Source: an uncultured Collinsella sp. (GTDB taxonomy: Bacteria; Actinomycetota; Coriobacteriia; Coriobacteriales; Coriobacteriaceae). From it: 43,141 bases of DNA. The notes beneath the pieces are model-generated. The model saw nothing but the letters and a program-made list of their open reading frames with translations. It had not been told where the DNA came from and did no database searches. Positions 16,626 to 25,414 of the stretch are shown one piece after another. Positions within the stretch are counted from its first letter, which is position 1; each line of letters starts with the position of its first letter. The position numbers and the translations under genes were made by a program. Where the stretch lies: assembly GCA_902462065.1 (NCBI GenBank), contig CABQAK010000015.1, positions 1 to 43,141 of the forward strand, given 5' to 3'.

Positions 16626-17458
16626 GAAAGATCGTATCGGTCCTGAGCGCCGCTGTGCTTACGCTTACGCTGTGCGCCTGTTCTTCGGGATCTTCTACCT
16701 CTTCCATTACCGTCGCTGGCTCCACGACCTGCCTTCCTATCGCCGAGATTGCGGCCGAGGGCTTTAAGGAGGAGACCGGCATCGACGTGCTCGTTTCCGG
16801 TTTGGGTTCTTCTGCTGGCATCGAGGCCGTCAGCGCCGGCACGGCCGATATCGCCAGCTCCTCCCGTGGACTCAATGCCGACGAACAGGATCTGGGCCTG
16901 ACTCCCATCGTCATTGCCCACGACGGTATCGCGGTCATCGTGAACGACGATAACCCGGTCGATAACCTCTCGACCGAGCAGCTCCGCGATATTTACGCCG
17001 GCAAGATCACCAACTGGAAAGAAGTCGGTGGCGAGGACCTGAGGATCCAGGTCATCAATCGAGATGAGGCGTCCGGCACGCGTGAGGCCTTCCGCACCAT
17101 CGTGATGGACGGCACCCCGTTCGATCGCCGCTCGGCCGTTCTTTCGGGCACGGGCCAGGTGCGCGACGTGGTATCTCGTTCGCGCGGTGCCATTGGCTAC
17201 ATTTCGCTGGGCTTCGTCGATAGCCTCAACGCCAAGACCTCGGTCAAGGCCGTCTCGGTCAATCATGTTGAGGCGTCCGAGAAGACGGTCGCGAGCGGCG
17301 GCTATCCCATCTCACGCGACCTTTACTTCTTTGTGAAGGGTGCGCCTTCGCAGCAGGCGCAGGATTACATCGACTATGTGACGTCCGAAAAGATGGACAA
17401 GCAGATTCGCGAGGCGGGCTTTATTCCCGTCACCAACGACGAGAAGGGGAGTGAGTAG
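16622..17458 (+). CDS. pstS: Phosphate ABC transporter, substrate-binding lipoprotein PstS
   Basis: PstS captures phosphate outside the membrane and hands it to PstCA. The 278-aa product has a lipoprotein signal peptide (MRKIVSVLSAAVLTLTLCAC, lipidated cysteine probably Cys20), a Ser/Thr linker and a type-II binding fold. Phosphate-contact segments are AGSTTCLPIAE, GLGSSAGIEAV, SSSRGL and NRDEASGTREAF. The start codon overlaps the pgeF stop by 4 nt. It is the first of a complete pstSCAB-phoU set. Confidence 0.95.
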   Translation: MRKIVSVLSAAVLTLTLCACSSGSSTSSITVAGSTTCLPIAEIAAEGFKEETGIDVLVSGLGSSAGIEAVSAGTADIASSSRGLNADEQDLGLTPIVIAHDGIAVIVNDDNPVDNLSTEQLRDIYAGKITNWKEVGGEDLRIQVINRDEASGTREAFRTIVMDGTPFDRRSAVLSGTGQVRDVVSRSRGAIGYISLGFVDSLNAKTSVKAVSVNHVEASEKTVASGGYPISRDLYFFVKGAPSQQAQDYIDYVTSEKMDKQIREAGFIPVTNDEKGSE

Positions 17459-17459
17459 C

Positions 17460-18386
17460 ATGGAAGCACAGGAAAACTCCCAGACTGAGCAGAATGTTCA
17501 GACGCCCAAGAAGCGCGAGCTGGCGCTCGTATCGCGCAGTACCTATATCAAGGAGAAGGCGCTGCAGTGGATCTTCTTTGCCTGCGCGTTCTTGGCGGTC
17601 GTTACCGTCATCCTGATTTTTGTCTTTACCACGTACTCGGCGCTGCCCGTCTTTACTGACATCGGTCTGGCGGACTTCTTTAGCTTTACGTGGGCGCCCT
17701 CTGAGGGCCACTACGGCATCATGTCGCTGCTTGCCGGCTCAGGTCTGGTGACCGTCGGTGCGCTCGCCATGGGCGTGCCGCTAGGTGTGGGCACGGCCGT
17801 GTACCTGGTCGAGATCGCCGGCAAGCGCGTGCGCAAGCTTATCAGCCCTGCCGTTGACCTGTTGGCCGGCATCCCTTCTATCATCTATGGCTTCTTTGGC
17901 ATGGTCATCATCCGTCCGTTTATCGCGCAACTGACCGGTGGTCTTGGTTTTGGTGCGCTGACGGCGTGGTTCGTGCTTGCCATCATGATCGTTCCTACCA
18001 TCACCACACTCACCATCGATGCCCTCAATTCCATTCCCATGGGCATTCGCGAGGCATCGTATGCCATGGGCGCCACCAAGTGGCAGACCATCTATAAGGT
18101 CGTGCTACCTGCCGCTAAGCTGGGTATCGTGGATGCCATCGTGCTGGGTATGGGCCGTGCCATCGGAGAGACCATGGCCGTGCTCATGGTCGTGGGTAAT
18201 GCCCCGGTTATTCCCGACAGCATTGCGAGCCCTATCTCGACGCTCACGAGCCAGATCGCACTCGACATGAGCTATTCCTCGGGTCTGCACCGCTCGGCGC
18301 TGTTCGGCATGGGCGTGGTCCTGTTTATCATCTCCGCCACGCTGGTGGGCATCGTCCGTCTGATTTCCAAGAAGAAGAGGGGGTAG
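17460..18386 (+). CDS. pstC: Phosphate ABC transporter permease PstC
   Basis: PstC is one of the two membrane subunits of the high-affinity phosphate importer. The 308-aa protein has an N-terminal cytoplasmic segment, about six membrane segments and the permease loop (REASYAMGATKWQTIYKVVLPAAKLG) that couples to PstB. The GRAIGETMAVLMVVGN block is typical of PstC. ATG 17460, one base after the pstS stop and with AGGGGAG upstream, is preferred. GTG 17451 in the same frame would overlap pstS. It lies 3 nt before pstA. Confidence 0.95.
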   Translation: MEAQENSQTEQNVQTPKKRELALVSRSTYIKEKALQWIFFACAFLAVVTVILIFVFTTYSALPVFTDIGLADFFSFTWAPSEGHYGIMSLLAGSGLVTVGALAMGVPLGVGTAVYLVEIAGKRVRKLISPAVDLLAGIPSIIYGFFGMVIIRPFIAQLTGGLGFGALTAWFVLAIMIVPTITTLTIDALNSIPMGIREASYAMGATKWQTIYKVVLPAAKLGIVDAIVLGMGRAIGETMAVLMVVGNAPVIPDSIASPISTLTSQIALDMSYSSGLHRSALFGMGVVLFIISATLVGIVRLISKKKRG

Positions 18387-18389
18387 GCT

Positions 18390-19295
18390 ATGTCCGATTC
18401 CGTTGACACGACGGTCGATACGACCTCGTCGCGCGAGCGCATCAAGCGTGCCCTTTCCCACGGCAAGAAGGGCCGCATCAACAAGGACCTGTCCAACAAG
18501 ATCATGCTTGGCGTGTTCCGTGCCGCGGCATACATCACCACGCTGGTGCTGGTCGCTATCATCGCCTACGTGGTCATTAACGGCCTGCCGCATATCTCAC
18601 TCGACTTTATCTTCGGTTGGCCCCAGGGCGTCAACGCCGAGGGCGGAATTTGGCCCACAATCGTCTCGACCGTCTATGTGACGGCACTCGCCATGCTTAT
18701 CTGCACGCCGATCGCTGTGCTGGCAGCCGTCTATCTGGCCGAGTACGCCAAGCAGGGCAAGGTCGTCGAGCTCATTCGCTACGCTGCTGACGCTTTGGCC
18801 TCGGTGCCCTCCATCGTTATGGGCCTGTTTGGCTACGCCTTGTTTGTCGAGGCTATGGGTCTGGGCCTTTCGATGGTCTCGGCCGCCCTGGCACTCGCGC
18901 TCTTGATGCTTCCCATCGTCATGCGCACCACCGAAGAGGCCATTCGCGCCGTTCCGCGCTATATCCGGTGGGGTGCGTACGGCCTGGGCGCCACCAAGTG
19001 GCAGGTCGTCTCCAAGATCGTGCTTCCTTCTGCCTTTGGCCGTATTGCCACGGGTATCGTCCTCGCCATCGGCCGTGCCATTGGCGAGACCGCGGTGGTG
19101 CTCTACACCATGGGCCAGGCCATCAATCTACCTATTTCGCCGCTCGATTCCGGCCGCCCCATGACGGTTCACCTGTACCTGCTTGCCAACGACGGCATCA
19201 ACATGAACGCAGCCTATGGCACCGCGCTCTTGCTGATGGTGATCATTCTGGCCTTCAACCTGTTTGCGCGCTTCCTGTCGCGCAAGCGTCGCTAG
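18390..19295 (+). CDS. pstA: Phosphate ABC transporter permease PstA
   Basis: PstA pairs with PstC to form the phosphate channel. The 301-aa sequence has about six membrane segments, a coupling loop (IRWGAYGLGATKWQVVSKIVLPSAFG) and the GRAIGETAVVLYTMGQ block. A charged cytoplasmic N-terminus of about 45 residues precedes the first membrane segment. A purine-rich ribosome site (AGAGGGGGTAGG) precedes the ATG, and pstB follows after 12 nt. Confidence 0.95.
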   Translation: MSDSVDTTVDTTSSRERIKRALSHGKKGRINKDLSNKIMLGVFRAAAYITTLVLVAIIAYVVINGLPHISLDFIFGWPQGVNAEGGIWPTIVSTVYVTALAMLICTPIAVLAAVYLAEYAKQGKVVELIRYAADALASVPSIVMGLFGYALFVEAMGLGLSMVSAALALALLMLPIVMRTTEEAIRAVPRYIRWGAYGLGATKWQVVSKIVLPSAFGRIATGIVLAIGRAIGETAVVLYTMGQAINLPISPLDSGRPMTVHLYLLANDGINMNAAYGTALLLMVIILAFNLFARFLSRKRR

Positions 19296-19307
19296 TTAAG
19301 GAGTCCC

Positions 19308-20111
<804 letters not shown>

Positions 20112-20203
20112 TCGGTGCGACTAGTCCCAAGCCGATCGGACCTGGTCCGGTTTGTATTCACTGTGCGGGCGGCATGACCGCACCCAACTGATTGGAGTGA
20201 ACC
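20112..20203 (+). other. pstB-phoU intergenic segment with hairpin
   Basis: The 92-nt gap is the longest inside the phosphate operon. It can form a GTGCGG/CCGCAC hairpin (about 20163-20183) just ahead of the phoU ribosome site GGAGTG. No T-run follows, so it is more likely an mRNA-stability or translation feature than a terminator. Confidence 0.3.
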
Positions 20204-21061
20204 ATGCGTAAACTGTTTTCCCGTCAGCTCATCGAGGCCCGCCACGAGATGCTGAGCATCTACGAGGCCGTCGATCTGGCCCTCCACGATGCCGTTAAGG
20301 CCTATGTGACCGACGACCGCAAGCTCGCCACCAAGACCAAGAAGCGCACGCTTTCGATTGACGCGCGCTGCGCTAACTTGGAGGCCGTGTGCTACAACCT
20401 GATCGCCACGCAGTCGCCAGTCGCCTCCGACTTCCGCTTGCTGCAGACGATTATCTACGTCGACTTTAACCTGCAGCGCATGACCGATAAGGTTCGCCAG
20501 ATCTGCCGCGCCACGCGTCATATGATCAAGGCCGACATCTCGCTGCCCCAGGAGCTTGTCGGCACGGTCGAGGCCGAGGCTGAGGCCGTCTACCAGGTGC
20601 TGGGCTCTTCGCTTTCCGCGCTCGTCACCAATGATATGTCCATCATCTGCAACTTGGCCGTCGAGGACGAGCCAGTGCACGCCGCCTACGAGAAGTTCTT
20701 CCGCACCTTTAACCGCATGGACACGGGCGATTTTATGGACGACGACAGCAACTATGACGACCTGCGCCGCGCCATCATGGTTTCGCGCTACCTCGATCGC
20801 ATCGCTTCGATTTCCATCGATGCCGCCTGCCGTCTGACCTTCCTGTTGACCGGACAGCGTATGACTGCCGGCGATATCGCCCGCACTGATGAGGATGAGC
20901 TCGAGAGCATGCGCGTGCCTTCGGGCGAGGGTGTTATCATGAGGCCCGCTGTCGACGCTCGCTACGTTGCCAAGGTGCCCGCTAACGAGGTCAGCGAGGG
21001 TCTTCGCTACCTGCTCGATCATCTTGAGGATGAGGACGATGGCGAGGACGACGAGGAGTAA
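20204..21061 (+). CDS. phoU: Phosphate signalling regulator PhoU
   Basis: PhoU couples Pst activity to the phosphate sensor kinase and represses phosphate uptake in excess. The 285-aa product has two helical-bundle PhoU repeats. It is longer than the usual 220-240 aa owing to a C-terminal extension that ends in a very acidic tail (HLEDEDDGEDDEE). No phoB/phoR two-component genes are in the window. The start follows TTGGAGTG, and the gene ends the operon ahead of a GC-rich hairpin. Confidence 0.93.
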   Translation: MRKLFSRQLIEARHEMLSIYEAVDLALHDAVKAYVTDDRKLATKTKKRTLSIDARCANLEAVCYNLIATQSPVASDFRLLQTIIYVDFNLQRMTDKVRQICRATRHMIKADISLPQELVGTVEAEAEAVYQVLGSSLSALVTNDMSIICNLAVEDEPVHAAYEKFFRTFNRMDTGDFMDDDSNYDDLRRAIMVSRYLDRIASISIDAACRLTFLLTGQRMTAGDIARTDEDELESMRVPSGEGVIMRPAVDARYVAKVPANEVSEGLRYLLDHLEDEDDGEDDEE

Positions 21062-21098
21062 GTAACCCCGTTCGTCGAAAGATTGTAAATACCTAAGT

Positions 21099-21135
21099 GA
21101 GCGCGGCCTTGCACATGCGGGGCCGCGCTCTTGCG
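21099..21135 (+). terminator. Terminator-like hairpin after phoU
   Basis: A perfect 10-bp stem (GAGCGCGGCC / GGCCGCGCTC) with a 12-nt loop is followed only by TTGCG. The stem is strong but the T-run is poor, so termination may be partial or factor-assisted. Confidence 0.55.
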
Positions 21136-21136
21136 T

Positions 21137-21142
21137 TAGCAT
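21137..21142 (+). promoter_or_regulatory. Candidate -10 element before yggS
   Basis: TAGCAT followed by GGG lies 39 nt upstream of the yggS ATG, just downstream of the phoU hairpin. No -35 is recognisable. It would start a yggS-sepF-yggT-divIVA transcript. Confidence 0.3.
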
Positions 21143-21180
21143 GGGACTACTTGTTTGGCTGTCAGCGGAGGCGATTAGCA

Positions 21181-21918
21181 ATGGATAACTATTTGGACTT
21201 GATGCGCGCTCGCCGCGAGCAGATTCTGGAACGTTTTTATGCGGCGCTCGATCGCGCAGGCCGTCCCCACGACGCCGCGAGCCTCATTGCCGTGTCCAAG
21301 ACCGTTGGTGTCGATGAGACCGTTGCCGCCATCCAGGCGGGGTATCGCCATTTTGCCGAGAACCGCCCGCAGGAGCTGGTTCGCAAGCTCACGGGTCTGG
21401 CGGAGCATCCGGAGCTGCCCGAGGTGCGCTTCGATATGATCGGCAACCTGCAGACCAATAAGATCAATGCGGTGCTGGGCTCAGCCGAGCTGATTCACTC
21501 GGTGGGTTCGCTGCATCTGGCGCAGGCGATCTCGAGCCGTGCTGTCCGCAAGATTGAGGCAGGTGAGCTCGCCGGCCCCCAGCGTGTGCTCATTGAGGTC
21601 AATGTGAGTGGTGAGGAGTCGAAGGGAGGCTTTTCGCCCGATGAGATTCGCGCCGCCGCGGGTGAGCTTGCGGAACTTGAGGGAATTTGCGTGCAGGGGC
21701 TTATGACTATGGCGCCCCGGGGGAATAAGGATGTGGCACGCCGCACCTTTGCGGGGCTTCGTGAGCTGAGGGATGAGCTGGAGGCAGCGCATCCCGATTT
21801 GAACCTGCCTGAGCTTTCCTGCGGCATGAGCGAGGACTTTGAGCCTGCCCTTGAGGAGGGCTCTACGCTCGTTCGCCTGGGCAGGGTAGTATTTAGCCCG
21901 GAGTTTGCAGTAAAATAA
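21181..21918 (+). CDS. yggS: Pyridoxal-phosphate homeostasis protein YggS/PROSC family
   Basis: YggS-type proteins bind pyridoxal 5'-phosphate and keep free PLP and amino-acid metabolism in balance; no enzymatic reaction is firmly known. The 245-aa product has the PLP-lysine block LIAVSKTVGVDE, ENRPQELVRK, MIGNLQTNKI, VNVSGEESKGGF, GLMTMAP and the terminal CGMSEDFEPALEEGSTLVRLGR block. The family's usual GENR is AENR here. ATG 21181 follows CGGAGG (21166-21171). In Gram-positives this gene usually sits beside sepF and yggT, as it does here. Confidence 0.93.
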   Translation: MDNYLDLMRARREQILERFYAALDRAGRPHDAASLIAVSKTVGVDETVAAIQAGYRHFAENRPQELVRKLTGLAEHPELPEVRFDMIGNLQTNKINAVLGSAELIHSVGSLHLAQAISSRAVRKIEAGELAGPQRVLIEVNVSGEESKGGFSPDEIRAAAGELAELEGICVQGLMTMAPRGNKDVARRTFAGLRELRDELEAAHPDLNLPELSCGMSEDFEPALEEGSTLVRLGRVVFSPEFAVK

Positions 21919-21978
21919 GGCTCTGAAGTGCGCACTGATTATCGGGGCGCCTGCACTAAACCGCGAGAGGACACAACC

Positions 21979-22701
21979 ATGGGCTTCCTTGACGAGATTA
22001 AAAATAAGATGCACCTGGGCGGCCAGCAGGGTTACGACCAGGGTTATGGCCAGGACGACGACTACGGCTACGATGACGGCTATGACGATAGTTATCAGGG
22101 CAACGGCTACAGCGGTGCTTCGGGCGAGGGCTTCTACACCCAAGACGAGCCGAGCAACGGCCTGCTTGGTCAGACGCGCCGTGGTGAAGCTGAGTCGGTT
22201 GCCGTGTATACGCGCTCCGGTCAGCTGGTCGGCGATGACTCCCGCCATGCCACGACGTATAACCCGCCTTCGCGCTCGCAGGACAGTGTTGCGAGCGGTT
22301 ATCGTCCTGGTGCCTATGACACGCCGTCGAGCTACGCCGAGAACACCCGCGCCCGTGCCGCCGCTGCGCCCGCGCCTGCACCGAGCGATGCCTCGGCCTA
22401 TGCGAGCAATATCATCAACGCCACGCCGCAGCTGCCGGCCTATGTCCTGCGCCCCGAGAGCTATGACGACGTGGAGACCGTGGTGCGCCGCGTACGCACC
22501 AAGCAGCCTGTCGCACTGATTTTTGTGGGCGTACGCACCGAAGTTGCCAAGCGCGTCTTGGACTTCTCTTACGGCTTTGCCTGTGGTCTGGGCGCCACGG
22601 TCAAGGAGGTAGGCGACCGCGTGTTCATGGTGCTGCCCGCCGGCTGCGAGGTCAAAGATTCCGATCTCAAGAAGCTTCGTGCCGACGGCTACCTTAAGTA
22701 A
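21979..22701 (+). CDS. sepF: Cell division protein SepF
   Basis: SepF binds the FtsZ tail and membranes and bundles FtsZ filaments; in actinobacteria it replaces FtsA. The 240-aa protein begins with a short amphipathic segment (MGFLDEIKNKM), then a low-complexity Tyr/Asp/Gly/Gln-rich linker (about residues 14-50) and a Pro/Ala-rich stretch. The conserved SepF domain is at about 155-240 (VLRPESYDDVETVVRRV, GVRTEVAKRVLDFSYGF). ATG 21979 has GAGAGGA upstream. Its TAA stop is in the same frame as the yggT reading frame 21 nt on. Confidence 0.94.
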   Translation: MGFLDEIKNKMHLGGQQGYDQGYGQDDDYGYDDGYDDSYQGNGYSGASGEGFYTQDEPSNGLLGQTRRGEAESVAVYTRSGQLVGDDSRHATTYNPPSRSQDSVASGYRPGAYDTPSSYAENTRARAAAAPAPAPSDASAYASNIINATPQLPAYVLRPESYDDVETVVRRVRTKQPVALIFVGVRTEVAKRVLDFSYGFACGLGATVKEVGDRVFMVLPAGCEVKDSDLKKLRADGYLK

Positions 22702-22722
22702 AGACAAGACGAGGAGATCCCC

Positions 22723-23004
22723 ATCAACATCTACACTATCGTCCAACTGGTCAACACGCTGTTCAACTTCTATTCCACGCTCATTGTCGTCTACTGCTTT
22801 ATGACGTGGATTCCCATGAAGCAGGGTGGTTTGCTTCAGGATATTGCCGCGGTGCTTGATAGCGTGTGCGGTCCGTGGCTCAACCTGTTCCGTCGTTTCA
22901 TCCCGCCGATGGGCGGTATCGATTTTTCGCCGGTCGTTGCGATTATTGCGTTGCAGTTGGTGCAGAGGCTGGTTCTGCAGCTTCTTATAGGTATACTCGT
23001 ATAG
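22723..23004 (+). CDS. yggT: YggT family membrane protein, apparent ATC start
   Basis: YggT-family proteins are small two-helix membrane proteins of uncertain role, commonly coded beside sepF and divIVA. This frame gives 93 aa with two hydrophobic segments and the family core LNLFRRFIPPMGGIDFSPVVAII. The only ATG in frame (22801) would remove the whole first membrane segment (VQLVNTLFNFYSTLIVVYC). No ATG, GTG or TTG exists between the sepF stop and 22801. GAGGAG at 22711-22716 is 6 nt upstream of ATC 22723, which is therefore proposed as the start. CTG 22747 is an alternative without a ribosome site. Confidence 0.75.
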   Translation: MNIYTIVQLVNTLFNFYSTLIVVYCFMTWIPMKQGGLLQDIAAVLDSVCGPWLNLFRRFIPPMGGIDFSPVVAIIALQLVQRLVLQLLIGILV

Positions 23005-23065
23005 AACTGACTTAGTAACTTACGTCGGGCGTGTAGCGCCGAGGCGATGAAAAAGGAGACTTGTT

Positions 23066-23740
23066 ATGGCTATTACCCCTGCAGACATCCAGGCTCAGAC
23101 TTTCTCTGAGGCCAAGCGTGGCTACGATCCTGCCGAGGTCGACGTCTTCTTGGAGACGCTGTCCTCTGAGGTTGACGCTATGCTCGCTAAGATCGTCGAC
23201 CTTAAGGGTCGTCTGACTGCTACCGAGCAGCAGCTTGCCGATGCGCAGGCTCAGCTTGCCCAGGCTCAGGATGCCCCCGCCCAGGCCGTTCCTGCCGCCC
23301 CCGTGGCTGCTCCCGCCCCTGACTTCTCCGCTCAGGAGCGCCAGATTTCCGCTGCCCTGATCGCTGCCCAGCAGACCGCTGAGACCATCGTCAACGATGC
23401 CAATGAGAACGCTGAGCGTATCCGCAACGAGGCTGACGCTAAGGCCCGCGAGGTTATCCGCCAGGCTCTGACCGAAAAGCAGGCCGAGCTCGAGGAGATC
23501 GATCGTCTCAAGGCTTCTCGTGAGGAGTTCAAGGCCGAGTATCTCAAGCTCATCCAGCACTTTATGGACGATGCCCAGAACTCCTTCCCGGCCGACCTCA
23601 TGGCCTCCACGCCGGTCGGTTCTGCCGCTTCTCCTGCGGTGACTGTTCCCGCCGAGCCGCTGCCCGTTGCTGACCCGGTTGTCCCTGTGGCCGATCCCTT
23701 CGCCCCGATCGACAACTTTGCCGCTGACGACCTGGACTAA
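23066..23740 (+). CDS. divIVA: DivIVA-domain cell division/polarity protein
   Basis: DivIVA-type proteins sense membrane curvature and recruit division or pole factors. The 224-aa product opens with the membrane-binding DivIVA domain (ITPADIQAQTFSEAKRGYDPAEVDVFLE), then a coiled coil, an Ala/Pro/Gln-rich linker (about 75-92), a long second coiled coil (about 95-165) and an Ala/Pro/Val-rich tail. AAGGAG precedes the ATG. It ends the yggS-sepF-yggT-divIVA set and is followed by a strong terminator. Confidence 0.94.
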   Translation: MAITPADIQAQTFSEAKRGYDPAEVDVFLETLSSEVDAMLAKIVDLKGRLTATEQQLADAQAQLAQAQDAPAQAVPAAPVAAPAPDFSAQERQISAALIAAQQTAETIVNDANENAERIRNEADAKAREVIRQALTEKQAELEEIDRLKASREEFKAEYLKLIQHFMDDAQNSFPADLMASTPVGSAASPAVTVPAEPLPVADPVVPVADPFAPIDNFAADDLD

Positions 23741-23766
23741 CATTCGGCCTGCAATTTAGTGCCTAG

Positions 23767-23797
23767 AAAGGACCCGCAGCTTGCGGGTCCTTTTTTT
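23767..23797 (+). terminator. Rho-independent terminator after divIVA
   Basis: A perfect 12-bp stem (AAAGGACCCGCA / TGCGGGTCCTTT) with a GCT loop runs into a T-tract to 23797. Confidence 0.95.
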
Positions 23798-23822
23798 ATG
23801 ACTGTGCCGTGGCGCGCAACAT

Positions 23823-23860
23823 AAAAAACCGAGCCCTGCACATAATGGCGCAGAGCTCGG
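23823..23860 (-). terminator. Rho-independent terminator after the nitroreductase gene
   Basis: Read on the - strand, an 11-bp stem (CCGAGCTCTGC / GCAGGGCTCGG, one U-G pair) with a 10-nt loop is followed by TTTTTTA. It faces the divIVA terminator, so the two convergent genes are separately terminated. Confidence 0.88.
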
Positions 23861-23908
23861 CGAACGGGTGAGCGGTCAAGGGTAGGTTTTAAGGCATGTC
23901 CTAAAAAT

Positions 23909-24439
23909 CTACTTGAGGAGGAAGTCGGGGAGGGGAATGGTGCGGGCCTCGCGATGCTCGGGATCGGCGATGTGGTCGGCAGGATAGCCACAGACGAGCA
24001 TGTGATAGGGATAGGCGCCCTCGGGCAGGTTGAACTGCTCCTGTGCCACCTCAGGCTTAAAATGGCATACCCAGCACGTTCCCAGGCCCTGCTCGGTGGC
24101 CTCCATCATCATCTGATCGCAGACGATCGAAGTATCGATGGCACTCGAGTTCATCTGATCATACGGGCGCACCCAAGCATCATCGGTAACGCTGCAAATA
24201 AGGAAGACAAGCGGAGCCCCAAAGATAGATCCATCACGAGCAAACCGAGGTTGACAAGCAGCAGCCTTCTCCAGAAGCTCAGGCGTATCCAACACCATCA
24301 CACGAGAAGGATGATTATTGCAAGCAGAAGGAGCAATACGCCCAGCCTCAACAATGGCATCCACCACAGCCTGCTCCACAGCCCGATCTTCAAACTCACG
24401 ACAAGAATACCGACCCCGAGCCAGATCCAAATAAGACAT
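23909..24439 (-). CDS. Nitroreductase family protein
   Basis: Nitroreductase-fold proteins bind FMN and reduce nitro groups, quinones or other electrophiles with NAD(P)H; the substrate here is unknown. The 176-aa product has the N-terminal FMN-binding RYSCREFEDRAV block, EAGRIAPSACNNHPSRVMVLD and a C-terminal GLGTCWVCHFKPE segment. GGAGGG lies 6 nt before ATG 24439. The codons of the N-terminal half end mostly in T (GCT, GTT, ATT), unlike all neighbours, while the C-terminal half has the normal GC-ending codons. This hints at a recent partial replacement or unusual local mutation. Confidence 0.88.
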   Translation of the reverse strand: MSYLDLARGRYSCREFEDRAVEQAVVDAIVEAGRIAPSACNNHPSRVMVLDTPELLEKAAACQPRFARDGSIFGAPLVFLICSVTDDAWVRPYDQMNSSAIDTSIVCDQMMMEATEQGLGTCWVCHFKPEVAQEQFNLPEGAYPYHMLVCGYPADHIADPEHREARTIPLPDFLLK

Positions 24440-24457
24440 ACAAGCCCTCCAACAATT

Positions 24458-24600
24458 AAAAATCAAACAAATCCAAAGTAACCCAAACAGTACCCAAAGC
24501 AGCAATCAGCCAAACGCTCATCAAGAGCCAAAGTGTCCGAATGGATACCAAAGGTCCCTTCAGCCAAACCCCCATTGCGCTAAACCTATCAGCCAAAGTT
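24458..24600 (-). repeat. Cluster of TTTGGNT heptamers upstream of the nitroreductase gene
   Basis: On the - strand, eight CTTTGG/GTTTGG units (TTTGGCT four times, plus TTTGGTA, TTTGGGT twice and TTTGGAT) occur within about 140 bp upstream of the gene. Four are seen on + as CAGCCAAA or GAGCCAAA at 24507, 24525, 24561 and 24590. Spacing is irregular. The cluster may be an operator array or a by-product of the strong A+C skew of this segment. Confidence 0.4.
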
Positions 24601-24609
24601 CCCAATGGT

Positions 24610-24718
24610 GGTACGTAAGGGAGCGGGCCCGACCACTAATACCTTTTGAACGACTCTGCTTGCAGCCGGAGTGAAAAAGGTATTAGTGGCCGGGCCCGCG
24701 ACCGGTGGGATACGTACC
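24610..24718. repeat. Nested inverted-repeat element (109 bp)
   Basis: Outer arms GGTACGTA (24610-24617) and TACGTACC (24711-24718) enclose inner 25-nt arms at 24623-24647 and 24675-24699 that match at 24 of 25 positions and include CCACTAATACCTTTT. A 27-nt loop lies between. It ends 5 bp from the stop codon of the DUF47 gene. No T-run follows on either strand, so it is not an ordinary terminator. It has no coding content. A palindromic extragenic repeat or small miniature element is the best description. Confidence 0.75.
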
Positions 24719-24723
24719 CCCAA

Positions 24724-25347
24724 TTAACTGTTCTTCATGACAATCGAATCCACAACATCGGCCACATTCTCACAGCAGTCAGCGCAGTACTCCAGGAAGG
24801 CGTACACGTCACGCCAGGCGATGACCTCGAGCGGGTCCTTGCCGTTAACGTGCAGGTTGCGCATGGCGTTGATATAGAGCTCGTCGGCTTCGGACTCGAT
24901 GGTGTTGATCTGGATGACGAGTTCGCGCAGGGTCTTGGACTTGCGGTAGTTGGGCAGCTCGACCATCAGGTCTTTCATGGCGCGGCAGGCGTCAGTCACC
25001 TTGTGGGCGATGACGATGGCGTCGGGATGGATGCTCTGGATGTTGGTGAAGTAGACGCGCTGCACGACGCCCTCGATGCGGTCGAGCACGGTGTCGAGTG
25101 AGCAGCTCATCAGATCCAGATCCTCGCGCTCGAGCGGGGTGATAAAGGCGGTGAGCAAGGCGTCCTCAAGCTCATGGTGCTTCTTGTCGGCCGCATGCTC
25201 GATCGCGTGCATCTTGTTGAGCATATCGTGAATCTTTGCGGGATCGAAGTTCTCGAAAATCTTGGTGAGCAGCTCGGCGGCCTGGACGGCAAGGTCGGCG
25301 CAGGCGACGTAGTTGTCGAAGTAGAACGAATCGGGTTTCTTTGCCAT
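24724..25347 (-). CDS. DUF47 (PhoU-like) phosphate transport accessory protein
   Basis: DUF47 proteins are helical, PhoU-like partners of Pit-type phosphate permeases, thought to regulate them. The 207-aa sequence is all-helical with conserved acidic and His-rich metal-binding stretches (NKMHAIEHAADKKHHELEDAL, PLEREDLDLM, NTIESEADELY, CADCCENVADVV). The start follows GAAAGGA. It lies 67 nt downstream of the pit gene on the same strand, the usual arrangement. With PstSCAB-PhoU nearby, this gives two phosphate uptake systems in one neighbourhood. Confidence 0.92.
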   Translation of the reverse strand: MAKKPDSFYFDNYVACADLAVQAAELLTKIFENFDPAKIHDMLNKMHAIEHAADKKHHELEDALLTAFITPLEREDLDLMSCSLDTVLDRIEGVVQRVYFTNIQSIHPDAIVIAHKVTDACRAMKDLMVELPNYRKSKTLRELVIQINTIESEADELYINAMRNLHVNGKDPLEVIAWRDVYAFLEYCADCCENVADVVDSIVMKNS

Positions 25348-25414
25348 GGGTGGGTCCTTTCGAGGCGAAGACGGGTGGGCGAGGTAATGCAGTCCGGATG
25401 GACGTTCGGTTTGA

